A stretch of DNA of 64,000 nt from Streptomyces niveus. GTDB lineage: Bacteria; Actinomycetota; Actinomycetes; Streptomycetales; Streptomycetaceae. The notes beneath the pieces are model-generated. The model saw nothing but the letters and a program-made list of their open reading frames with translations, was not told the origin of the DNA and did no database searches. The position numbers and the translations under genes are program-made. How positions within the stretch are numbered: position 1 is the stretch's first letter; the number at the start of each line of letters is the position of its first letter. This document shows, in pieces, positions 26,193 through 33,874 of the stretch. The stretch lies in NCBI RefSeq assembly GCF_002009175.1, contig NZ_CP018047.1, positions 1,426,001 to 1,490,000 of the forward strand, read 5' to 3'.

Positions 26193-27836
26193 CTAGCTTT
26201 CCGCGTCTGTGGGTGTGTTCTGCCGGTTCAGGCCGTGACGTGTCCGCAGCAGCTCCCGTACGGCGAGGACTTCGGCTTCGATCATGGCGCCGGGGGCGTA
26301 CAGGGTTTTGTCGTGCCACAGTGCGGGGTGGTGGCCGGAGCCGGCCCCCTCGTTCAGATAGGTCTCGGCGCGGTCCAGGGCGCGGGCGTGGTGCGGCCGC
26401 CGGTCGGCTGTCGACAGCAGGATCTGCGCGGCGTACGCGGTCTCCTCCGTGGTGCCGCCCCAGATCCCCCAGGAGCCGTCGTCACGCTGGGTGTCGACGG
26501 CCCAGGCCACGGCGGTCTCGACGGCCGGGGCCGCCCGGTGTCCGCCGTGACGCGAGAGCGCGGCCACACACCGCGCGGTGGCGTAGTAGGGCGAGGCGTG
26601 CCATTTGTCGGGCCACGGTCCTTCGGGGCGCTGCTGTCCGACCAGCCAGTCGCTCAGTTTCTCCGCCCGGGGACCGTAGGTGTGCTGTGCCTCGGGGTGG
26701 TGGCGCAGATAGCTGCCGAGCGCCTGGAGCGCGTGCGCGTTCGCGGTGACCGATCCGGTGTCCTCGCCTATGTAGCAGTCGTAGTGACTGCCGTTGTGGA
26801 ACAGGTCGAGCGGCTCGGGGGTGTGGTCCAGGCCGACCAGTGAGGAGACCAGCACGGCCATGGCGGTGTCGTCGGCGTCCGTCATGAGTCCGGGTGCGCC
26901 GCGTACTCCCCGGGGGTCGTAGAGGTCGGTGGCCCATTTGCGGACGGTGGGCACACCGGCGGCCGGCAGCTGGGCGCCGGCCAGCGCGGCGGCGACCCAC
27001 AGGCGTTCGAAGACGAGGATCGGGGCCGCCTCGGGGAAGAGACCCGAGTAGCGCTCCGCCACGGCTTCGAGGGCGGCGACGGCCCCGGCCGGGGGCCTGT
27101 CCGAGGCCGCGGCCCGGGCGGCGGTGGCGGCCGGTGAACTGCCCAGAAGATCACGCCCGTCGGGTATGAGCGCCCCTGGTATGTACCCGGCCACACCCTC
27201 GAACGTGTGGTGCAACTTGACGGGGAGGCTGCCCGCCGAGGCGTACCGCCTCGCCACGTAACCGGGCACGGCCTGGTCGTAGCCTCCGGGAAGCGCGGGT
27301 GCGGGCCCCGGACGCCAGTCGCCGGCGGCCGGTGTCCGGTCGTCGCCGATGAGGGTCAGCTGCTCGTGGATCTTCGCGACCAGGCTGGGTACGAGGATTT
27401 CCGCCGCGGCGGTGTCGGGCCACGGTCCTGCCGAGGGCAACGCGCGTAGCGCGGCAAGCCCGCTGTCGACGGCGGTGGTGAGCCGCCGGGTCGTCTCCTC
27501 GGACGCGGCTCCCCGTCGCAGGAGCGCGAGGGCGGCTTCCACGGCGCTGAGTGTCGGCAGCAGCCGGTAGCGCTCCGGCCCTTCGCCCCAACTCCCGTCG
27601 GGTGCCTGCTCGTTCAGCAGATACGCGACCCGGCGCGGCTCACCGGGCAGCCAGGGGGCCGCCGAGACGACGCGCGCGCTCTCGTACAGCGAGGGCCGGA
27701 CGCTGCCCCAAGGGTCCTGGTCGACGCTCGCCACCAGTCGGGCGGCCTGTTCGGAGTAGGTCGCGTTCGCGACCGTGTCGTTCATGGGTTTGTTCGACCT
27801 CACGGTTGCGGTGACGGTGGTCGGGCGGGCGGTCAT
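26193..27836 (-). CDS. Class II diterpene cyclase (copalyl/labdadienyl diphosphate synthase type)
   Basis: A 547-residue protein of the squalene-hopene/CPP synthase superfamily. The protonating DxDD motif is LMTDADDTAMA, with DADD at residues 320-323 (26868-26879). QW-like repeats occur (APDGSWGEGP, RDDGSWGIWGG). Length fits bacterial class II diterpene cyclases (about 500-550), not squalene-hopene cyclase (about 630). It should fold GGPP to a bicyclic diphosphate without removing the diphosphate. The ATG at 27836 overlaps the GGPP synthase stop as ATGA and has GGAGCGG upstream; an internal ATG at 27785 is the alternative. The P450 starts 8 bp after its stop. Confidence 0.92.
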   Translation of the reverse strand: MTARPTTVTATVRSNKPMNDTVANATYSEQAARLVASVDQDPWGSVRPSLYESARVVSAAPWLPGEPRRVAYLLNEQAPDGSWGEGPERYRLLPTLSAVEAALALLRRGAASEETTRRLTTAVDSGLAALRALPSAGPWPDTAAAEILVPSLVAKIHEQLTLIGDDRTPAAGDWRPGPAPALPGGYDQAVPGYVARRYASAGSLPVKLHHTFEGVAGYIPGALIPDGRDLLGSSPAATAARAAASDRPPAGAVAALEAVAERYSGLFPEAAPILVFERLWVAAALAGAQLPAAGVPTVRKWATDLYDPRGVRGAPGLMTDADDTAMAVLVSSLVGLDHTPEPLDLFHNGSHYDCYIGEDTGSVTANAHALQALGSYLRHHPEAQHTYGPRAEKLSDWLVGQQRPEGPWPDKWHASPYYATARCVAALSRHGGHRAAPAVETAVAWAVDTQRDDGSWGIWGGTTEETAYAAQILLSTADRRPHHARALDRAETYLNEGAGSGHHPALWHDKTLYAPGAMIEAEVLAVRELLRTRHGLNRQNTPTDAES

Positions 27837-28915
27837 GTCTGCCGCTCCGTTGCGGCCAGGGCGATCTCGCGCAATTGGTCGGTGGTCTCTTCCGGGAAGG
27901 GCGCCTCGTCCAGTGCGGCGAGGGCCTCGTCGCGCCGGGCGGTGATCTTCTCTTCCACGGTCTGCCGGGCGCCGGTGGAGTCCAGGACGGCCCGTATCTC
28001 GGCGGCCTGGCCCTCGTCGAGGTCGCTCCGGCCGACGAGGCCGCTCAGGGTCTTGCGCTCCGCCCGGGAGGCGCGCTGGACGGCGAGGGCCATCAGTACG
28101 GTGGCCTTCCCCTCGCGCAGATCGTCCAGTACGGGTTTGCCGGTCTTGCCCGGATCGCCGAACACACCGAGCAGGTCGTCCCGCAGCTGAAACGCTTCTC
28201 CTAGCGGGATGCCGAACGCGGTGCAGGCGTCGAGCACGGCCGGCGGGGCTCCGGCCACCGCCGCTCCTATGTGGAGGGGGCGCTCCACGGTGTATTTGGC
28301 GGTCTTGTACCGGATGACGTGCAGCGCCGTCTCGACGTCGCCGGTCAGCCGGCCGGTGGTCTGGAGGTCCAGGAGCTGGCCGTACATGACCTCGCTGCGC
28401 ATCTCGGCCACCAGCGGCAGTACTTGGGCGAGCCGGTGCGGGTCGAGGCCCGCAGTGTGGAGGAATTCGTCGGACCACACGAGCGCCAGGTCCCCGAGCA
28501 GGACGGCGGCACCCAGCCCGTGCGCGGCGGCACGGCCGTGGGGGCCGCCGTTGTCGGTGTACGCGGCGGCCAGCGCGCGGTGCGCGGACGGCCGGCCGCG
28601 GCGGACATCGCTGTCATCCATCACGTCGTCGTGCACGAGGGCGAAGACCTGGAAGAGTTCGAGGCTCGCGGCCGCGCGGATGGCGGCCGTCATCTCCCCG
28701 TCCCCGCCCGCGGCCTGCCACCCGTAGACGCACAGCACGGATCGCAGCCGCTTCCCGCCGGTGAGGAACGCGCGCAAGGTGGAGGTCAGATAGAGCAGTT
28801 CGGCCCCAGGCGCGGCCTCGTCCTTGGCGTCGAGGAATCTGGTCAGGGCCGCACTCACCTTGTGCCGTACGGACATCAGGTCCGGCGGACTGGTGGCGGG
28901 ACGTGTGGTTGCCAT
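27833..28915 (-). CDS. Geranylgeranyl diphosphate synthase (polyprenyl synthetase)
   Basis: A 360-residue trans-prenyltransferase. The first aspartate-rich motif is HDDVMDDSDVRRGRP (DDVMD at 96-100). The second is QLRDDLLGVFGDPGKTGKP near 244-262, with the DDxxG form common in bacterial long-chain synthases. GGKRLR near residue 53 binds IPP. It starts at ATG 28915 with AAAGGGGATC upstream, and is the first gene of the diterpene cassette, supplying GGPP to the class II cyclase it overlaps. Chain length is inferred from the diterpene context; the sequence alone does not fix C20. Confidence 0.92.
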   Translation of the reverse strand: MATTRPATSPPDLMSVRHKVSAALTRFLDAKDEAAPGAELLYLTSTLRAFLTGGKRLRSVLCVYGWQAAGGDGEMTAAIRAAASLELFQVFALVHDDVMDDSDVRRGRPSAHRALAAAYTDNGGPHGRAAAHGLGAAVLLGDLALVWSDEFLHTAGLDPHRLAQVLPLVAEMRSEVMYGQLLDLQTTGRLTGDVETALHVIRYKTAKYTVERPLHIGAAVAGAPPAVLDACTAFGIPLGEAFQLRDDLLGVFGDPGKTGKPVLDDLREGKATVLMALAVQRASRAERKTLSGLVGRSDLDEGQAAEIRAVLDSTGARQTVEEKITARRDEALAALDEAPFPEETTDQLREIALAATERQT

Positions 28916-29000
28916 CGGTGGTTGATCCCCTTTCGGTCGAGAACCGTCGTGGTGGTTCCGTTCGGGCAGAGGACGCGGCCAGGACACCGCTTTCCCGCGG

Positions 29001-29047
29001 GTGTCACGGTGGTGCGGGGTCTCTGGCCGACGGCACCACCGCGACAC
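29001..29047. terminator. Stem-loop between cvnE and the diterpene cassette
   Basis: GTGTCACGGTGGTGC (29001-29015) pairs with GCACCACCGCGACAC (29033-29047) with one mismatch and a 17-nt loop. It lies 17 bp past the CvnE stop and 86 bp before the GGPP synthase start. It may terminate or attenuate conservon transcription, or be an operator for the cassette. Confidence 0.6.
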
Positions 29048-29063
29048 GGCATGGGAGGGCAGG

Positions 29064-30371
29064 TTAGGAAGTTGTCACCGACACACGGTCGCCTGCTGTC
29101 GAGGACGCCCCGGCGGCTGTCTCCGGGCCTGTGGAGCTGCGGCTCCAGGGGGTGATGCCCTTGGCGTCGGGAGTCAGCGGAGTGAACCGGGCGGGAAGCG
29201 ACGTGAGCGTCCGGTGGACGGGTCCGTCGCGGTACGTCAACTGATCGGGGGCTACGGCCAGTTCGATGTCCGGCAGGTAGCTGGCGAGTCGTTCGATCGC
29301 GGCGGTCGCGATCAGCAGGGCGAGATCACGTGCCGGGCAGGCGTGCGGCCCGGCGGCGAACGCCAGGTGCGCCTTGGTTCCCGAGCGGTAGCCGTCGGCC
29401 GGAACCCCCGAGTGGGGGCAGGTGTTGGCGGCGGCGTACGAGACCATGACCGGCGAGTGGGCGGGGATGCGCGTGCCTTGGAAGGTGATGTCCTCCTTGG
29501 GGAAGTGGAAGCTGTAGTTGGCGAGCGGCGAGTCGTGCCACAGCGCCTCGTCGATGGCGTGCTGGACGGGCAGGCTTCCGGTGGTGAGCGTGCCGAAGTA
29601 CCGGTCGTCGCTCAGCATCCGGACGCAGGTGTTCGCGATGAGGTTGGCCGTCGGCTCGTTCCCCGCGCCGAAGATGATGATGATCTGGTTCATCACCTCT
29701 TCCGGGTTCAGCCCGTTGGGGTGGTCGATGAACCACGAGGTCAGATCATGGCCGCGCTTCGCGGCCTTGGTCTGATACAGGGTCTGGAGGTAGGCGCCGA
29801 ACACCTGCGCGCCGGACGCCTTGCGTTCCGGAGCCGTGTCCATCATGGCCGCGAGTGCCCCCACGAGCCGGGGACCGTGCTCGTCCTCCATACCGAACAG
29901 GGCGTTGAACACCATCAACGGCAGCTGCTGGGCGTACTGGCTGACGAGGTCGACCGTGCCCGTGTCCGCAAAGTCCTGGAGGAGCTTGTCCGCGAAACGG
30001 AACGTCACGACGCGGACGTCGTTGGGGTCGAGGAGCGAGAAGCTGTCGGTGATCACCTTGCGCAGATGCGCGTGCTCCTCACCGTCGGCGAACAGGAGAC
30101 TGGGCCGCCACTCGACCAGGGGTCTGATCGGGCTGCTCTCCGGCACCTGGGGCAGCCAGTTGCGGGTGTCCTTGGTCCAGGTCTCCGTGTCCGTCAGGAG
30201 TGAGAGCGCCGCCTGGTAGTCGGTGACCAGGTGGACGAGGACGCCGGGGGAGATTTCGGCGACGCCGACCGGCCCCTGGCGGCGCAGCAGTTCGTAGCTG
30301 CGCTGAGGGTCGGCCGCGTGTTCGGGCCCGTGCAGGGGCACAGCTGTGGCGTCCGGTGGTGTGATACTCAC
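29064..30371 (-). CDS. cvnE: Conservon protein CvnE, CYP157-like cytochrome P450 lacking ExxR
   Basis: A 435-residue P450 closing the conservon, starting at GTG 30371 with a GTGA overlap on the CvnD stop. The heme loop FAAGPHACPARD keeps the axial Cys. The K-helix reads EALW at 29538-29549 where almost all P450s have ExxR; the CYP157 family of Streptomyces conservons is the known exception. The I-helix reads GAGNEPTANL, with Pro where the oxygen-activating Thr normally lies. The extra C-terminal tail (about 40 residues, Ser/Thr-rich) is not conserved in P450s. These changes suggest it may not be a typical monooxygenase. It is followed by a stem-loop, then the diterpene cassette. Confidence 0.9.
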   Translation of the reverse strand: MSITPPDATAVPLHGPEHAADPQRSYELLRRQGPVGVAEISPGVLVHLVTDYQAALSLLTDTETWTKDTRNWLPQVPESSPIRPLVEWRPSLLFADGEEHAHLRKVITDSFSLLDPNDVRVVTFRFADKLLQDFADTGTVDLVSQYAQQLPLMVFNALFGMEDEHGPRLVGALAAMMDTAPERKASGAQVFGAYLQTLYQTKAAKRGHDLTSWFIDHPNGLNPEEVMNQIIIIFGAGNEPTANLIANTCVRMLSDDRYFGTLTTGSLPVQHAIDEALWHDSPLANYSFHFPKEDITFQGTRIPAHSPVMVSYAAANTCPHSGVPADGYRSGTKAHLAFAAGPHACPARDLALLIATAAIERLASYLPDIELAVAPDQLTYRDGPVHRTLTSLPARFTPLTPDAKGITPWSRSSTGPETAAGASSTAGDRVSVTTS

Positions 30372-30988
30372 GAGGCTCCGACTCCGGCCGAGGATATGGA
30401 ATGGGCGGTCAGTGCGATGAGTGCGCTGAGACTGCTGTTCATCTCGCGGGCATCACATGTGACGAGCGGGGTGTCCGGGGCGAGGTCCAGCTTCTTGCGA
30501 ACGATCTCCAGGTCGTAGTCAGGTGAGTCAGGGAAGGTATTGACTGCCACGGCGTACGGCAAACCGCGCTCCTCGATAAGATCCATCACTTCGAAGGACT
30601 CGTCGAGGCGCCGGGTGTCCACCAGGACCAGCGCTCCGAGGGCCCCGAAGGCGATGCCCTCCCACAGGGGAAGGAACCTCCGCTGCCCCGGAGTTCCGTA
30701 CAGGTACAGGACAATCCGGTCGCCGGGCAGGGTCATACGACCGAAGTCGATGGCCACCGTGGTGGTCGTCTTGTCCCGCAGACCGACGAGGCTGACGTCG
30801 TCGGCGTCGGCCGCCGCGTCCGTCATGACCTCGTCGGTGTGCAGCGTGGGGATCTGTGAAAGTGTCTTGATCGCGGTCGTCTTGCCGACGCCGAGGGGAC
30901 CCGCCACAAGGATCTTGACCCTCTGGTGGTCCCCCTCGGGGAGGTACACGGGACGCGGGCTAGGCGACACGGAGGGATTGGAGTCCAC
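30368..30988 (-). CDS. cvnD: Conservon GTPase CvnD
   Basis: A 206-residue Ras/Arf-like small GTPase (ATP_bind_1/MglA-like). The P-loop is AGPLGVGKTT near residues 30-39, switch II is YGTPGQRRFLPLWEG, and the usual NKxD is replaced by NTFPD (AVAVNTFPD). A conserved DKTTTTVAIDFGRM precedes switch II. CvnD cycles between GTP and GDP states and binds the other conservon proteins at the membrane. Start at GTG 30988, overlapping the end of cvnC by 29 bp; a later in-frame start is possible. Stop overlaps the cvnE start. Confidence 0.92.
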   Translation of the reverse strand: MDSNPSVSPSPRPVYLPEGDHQRVKILVAGPLGVGKTTAIKTLSQIPTLHTDEVMTDAAADADDVSLVGLRDKTTTTVAIDFGRMTLPGDRIVLYLYGTPGQRRFLPLWEGIAFGALGALVLVDTRRLDESFEVMDLIEERGLPYAVAVNTFPDSPDYDLEIVRKKLDLAPDTPLVTCDAREMNSSLSALIALTAHSISSAGVGAS

Positions 30989-31343
30989 TCAGCACCTCTT
31001 CCATGAGTTGCAGCGACGGCCGTCCGGCGCGCGAGGGGGCGAGAGCTTCCGGTATCGGCACACTGGCGTTTAACAGGCCGTCACTGACGAGCTGTTCGGC
31101 GAGCATCAGACCGACACTGGCCGGCAGCGCGAGATAAGCGGCTATCTCGACGGCGGTGAGGGAACCGCCCGTCACCAGCTCGACGACACGGCGGTGCACC
31201 GCCGTGTGGTACGAGGAGAACGGATGTCCGCTGGCGCGCAGGGCCGTCAGCGTGTCGAGGGTGGTGGGCAACGGGGCACCGCCGCCGCTTCCGGTCGCCA
31301 AATACGCGGGAAGCAGCCGCCGTTGATGCTGGCCGCGGCTCAT
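30960..31343 (-). CDS. cvnC: Conservon protein CvnC (DUF742)
   Basis: A 127-residue DUF742 protein with a winged-helix-like core (LTAVEIAAYLALPASVGLML, then AEQLVSDGLLNAS). The N-terminal RRLLPAYLATG motif is typical of CvnC. In the conservon it is one of the small partners of the CvnA/CvnD complex. The ATG at 31343 overlaps the cvnB stop by 4 bp. Confidence 0.92.
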   Translation of the reverse strand: MSRGQHQRRLLPAYLATGSGGGAPLPTTLDTLTALRASGHPFSSYHTAVHRRVVELVTGGSLTAVEIAAYLALPASVGLMLAEQLVSDGLLNASVPIPEALAPSRAGRPSLQLMEEVLSGLQSLRVA

Positions 31344-31759
31344 GACGCGCCGTCATGGGATCGCGCCGAGACAGACATGTGCTGCTCCCCCAGCTTCTTC
31401 GCCTGGCGCGCCATCATGTGGACGACCACACCCATGTGCATCGAATCGTCGCCCGCGGCCGCGATCAGGGTGTTCGCGCCGGCCGGCATGACCATGTAAG
31501 TGCCCTCGGCCACCTTCACCGTGACCGTCTCGATGGGGGTGTCCGCCGCGGCCCCCAGTACCGGGATCACGGCGGCACGGGAGGCGGCGTGCAGTGCGGA
31601 GGTCATCGCCGCCACTCCGTCCGCGTCGTCGGACGAGAGGTTCTCGGACCTGGCCTGGACCATCCCGTCGAGGGTCATCAGCAGGGCGTGTCGGACACCT
31701 GGGATCTCGGTGATGGGGGTCAGGTACCAGGTCTCGTTTTCGCCGTGGGGCATGGTCAC
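31340..31759 (-). CDS. cvnB: Conservon protein CvnB (roadblock/LC7 domain)
   Basis: A roadblock/LC7 protein of about 139 residues. WYLTPITEIPGVRHALLMTL begins the domain, and the fold continues through ETVTVKVAEGTYMVMPAGAN. Roadblock proteins act as scaffold or GAP-like partners of the adjacent small GTPase. The GTG at 31759 overlaps the cvnA stop as GTGA; the ATG at 31753 is two codons later. Confidence 0.92.
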   Translation of the reverse strand: MTMPHGENETWYLTPITEIPGVRHALLMTLDGMVQARSENLSSDDADGVAAMTSALHAASRAAVIPVLGAAADTPIETVTVKVAEGTYMVMPAGANTLIAAAGDDSMHMGVVVHMMARQAKKLGEQHMSVSARSHDGAS

Positions 31760-33153
31760 TGCGTTTCCTCCAAATCAGTACCGGTTCGGCCGCTTTCAAG
31801 GCCGTCCTGGAATTCACTCCAGGCTTTGAGGGACCGCTCCGGATCCGGGGCGCGGTAGGTGGGAGCGGCGAGTCCCCCGGCGGGTCCCGCGGGGCCGCGG
31901 CGGCGACGCTGCGGCAGACCGTCCGCGCTGTCCGGTACGGGAGTTCGCGACTTCTCGTCGTCGTCCACCGGGGTTTCGGGGACCGAGGAGGGACGCCTCT
32001 CCGCCTTCGGCGCGACGGCCGCCTGGGGAGCCATGGCAGAAGGGGGCTCGGCTTCCTCGTCGATCGAGGCGAGCAGGTTCGGGGGAATGGTCACCACAGC
32101 GCGCACCCCGCCATAGGGAGACGAATGGTCGATGGAGACATGAAAGCCGTAGTCGGCGACGAGGCGGCCGATCGCGGCGAAACCCTGGGACGGCGGGTCA
32201 CCGAGCTCGGTGAGCATGATGTCGTGCGTGTCGGCCGACACCAGCCGCGCACCGCGGGTGGCCGCTTCCGCGGTCATCCCCTTGCCCGCGTCGTCGACCG
32301 TGATGCAGACGTTGCCGTTTCCGCTCTGGATCAGACCGACGTCCACCGCGAGGTCGTCACGGGAGTGCTCCAGGGCGTTGGCCATCAGCTCGGCGCAGGC
32401 CACGGCGATGGGCTCGGCGGCGCGGCCGACGATTCCGACGTTGGAGGCGATCCGCGAGTTGATCTTGATCCGGTCGAAGCCGCGGAGCCGGGAGGAGGCG
32501 CCCGTGACCAGCTCGGCGACGTAGGTGTCCTTACGGACGTGCCCCGGCCACGCGCCGCACACGATGGCGGTGCGCTGGATGAGGCGCAGGTTCTGCTCGT
32601 TGAGATGGTCGGCGGCGAGCATCCGGTGCGTCAGATGCCGTGACCCGGTGAACTCCCTCTGCAGGGCGTCGAGTTCCGACTGAAGCCGGTACGACAGCGC
32701 CTGCGAGTCCTGGCTCGCGCCGCGCAGGGCCGCCCTGGCGGCGGCGTCCACGCGACGACGCTCCTTCAGGACCATCTCCGAGACCCGGGTGAGGACGGAG
32801 TCGAGGAGTTCCGCGTCCTCGGGCCCCGCCTGCCCCTTGTTGAGCAGCCCGGGTATGGGGTGGTGAGAGCTGATCAGATGGAGCGGGACGGCCGGAAGCC
32901 GGGCGGAGACGAGGTGGGTCACCTCGGCACGGAGCCGTTCCTCGCGGGCCTCGGCCTCCCGCGTACGGGAATCGGCGAAGCGTGTGCGGGATTCGGCTTC
33001 CCGGGTGCGGGATTCGGCGCTCTTCAGCGCCGCGTCCATTTCTCTGTTCCGCCGCGTCTGTTTGCGGCGGGAGAGCGCCAGCAGCAGTGCGACGACGGCC
33101 ATGACCACGGTCACGGCGCCGAGCGCAAGGGCGGGTTCTGAGGGAGAGGTCAC
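31756..33153 (-). CDS. cvnA: Conservon sensor-like ATPase CvnA
   Basis: A 465-residue membrane-anchored GHKL ATPase. One N-terminal transmembrane helix (ALGAVTVVMAVVALLLALSR) is followed by a charged coiled coil containing three near-exact heptads SRTREAE/SRTRFAD/SRTREAE (residues 48-68). A dimerisation helix (KERRRVDAAARAALRGASQD) and an ATP-binding domain follow, with N-box ACAELMANALEHS and G-boxes VDDAGKGM and GDPPSQGFAAIG. No phospho-accepting His box is evident, as in other CvnA proteins. The C-terminal 100 residues are disordered, Pro/Arg-rich. It is the first gene of the operon, starting at GTG 33153. Confidence 0.92.
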   Translation of the reverse strand: MTSPSEPALALGAVTVVMAVVALLLALSRRKQTRRNREMDAALKSAESRTREAESRTRFADSRTREAEAREERLRAEVTHLVSARLPAVPLHLISSHHPIPGLLNKGQAGPEDAELLDSVLTRVSEMVLKERRRVDAAARAALRGASQDSQALSYRLQSELDALQREFTGSRHLTHRMLAADHLNEQNLRLIQRTAIVCGAWPGHVRKDTYVAELVTGASSRLRGFDRIKINSRIASNVGIVGRAAEPIAVACAELMANALEHSRDDLAVDVGLIQSGNGNVCITVDDAGKGMTAEAATRGARLVSADTHDIMLTELGDPPSQGFAAIGRLVADYGFHVSIDHSSPYGGVRAVVTIPPNLLASIDEEAEPPSAMAPQAAVAPKAERRPSSVPETPVDDDEKSRTPVPDSADGLPQRRRRGPAGPAGGLAAPTYRAPDPERSLKAWSEFQDGLESGRTGTDLEETQ

Positions 33154-33499
33154 GGAAAAAGGGTCCTAGGGGTTCGAGGGGGCACGGGCGGATACACCGG
33201 TGGACTTCCGCCATCGAGTGCTGCCGCATCCAGGTGAGGGATCATGCCAAAGCTTTGTCAGTTTAGGGGAGTTGGCCTCCCGCCCACATCGCGAATCGGG
33301 AGGCCGAGATGATCATGGGGGAAGAAATAGGGCCAGGTGGGGAGCAACCGCTGCACCACCGGTCGATATCATTCCGCTTCCGTGGCGGGACCTCGCCACC
33401 CGGACCCTCCGCCGGCGGCGCGGGCGTGTGCGAAGCACCGGGGACGGACGCGAGGGCTTACGGGCGGCAGGGGCGCGACGGGCGTGTGAGGCTGGAGTC
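33154..33499. promoter_or_regulatory. Divergent promoter region of conservon 1 and the PPOX gene
   Basis: A 346-bp gap that must drive the conservon (reverse) and the PPOX gene (forward). The palindrome CAAAGCTTTG (33248-33257) with flanking AT-rich bases is the most operator-like element, about 95 bp from cvnA. No gene is supported in the gap. Confidence 0.4.
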
Positions 33500-33874
33500 A
33501 TGACCGAATTCAGCGAGGCCGAGCGCTCGTACCTCTCCACCCAGCGGCTGGGCCGGCTGGCGACCGTTGACCCGAAGGGCCAGCCGCAGGCCAACCCGGT
33601 GGGCTTCTTCCCCCAGGCGGACGGCACGATCCTCGTCGGCGGGTACGCGCTGGGCACCACCAAGAAGTGGCGGAACCTCCGGTCGAACCCCCGGGTGGCA
33701 CTGGTCGTGGACGACATCGTCAGCCTCAAACCGTGGAAAGTGCGGGGCGTGGACATCCGGGGTGAGGCCGAACTGCTCACCGGTCCGCACGAATTGGGGC
33801 CGCATTTCAGTGAAGAACTGATCCGTATTCATCCACGGAAGATTCACAGTTGGGGACTGGAGGAGACCGCCTGA
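33500..33874 (+). CDS. PPOX-class F420-dependent/flavin-binding split-barrel protein
   Basis: A 124-residue split beta-barrel protein of the pyridoxamine 5'-phosphate oxidase superfamily. RLATVDPKGQPQANPVGFF near residues 18-36 and TTKKWRNLRSNPRVALVVDD near 52-71 are typical of the actinobacterial F420-dependent PPOX-class proteins. The C-terminal IRIHPRKIHSWGLEE holds the conserved R-x-HPRKI-x-SW signature. It probably binds F420 or FMN and reduces an unknown substrate. The ATG at 33500 follows GCTGGAG. Its 3' end overlaps the convergent repair gene by 31 bp. Confidence 0.85.
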   Translation: MTEFSEAERSYLSTQRLGRLATVDPKGQPQANPVGFFPQADGTILVGGYALGTTKKWRNLRSNPRVALVVDDIVSLKPWKVRGVDIRGEAELLTGPHELGPHFSEELIRIHPRKIHSWGLEETA

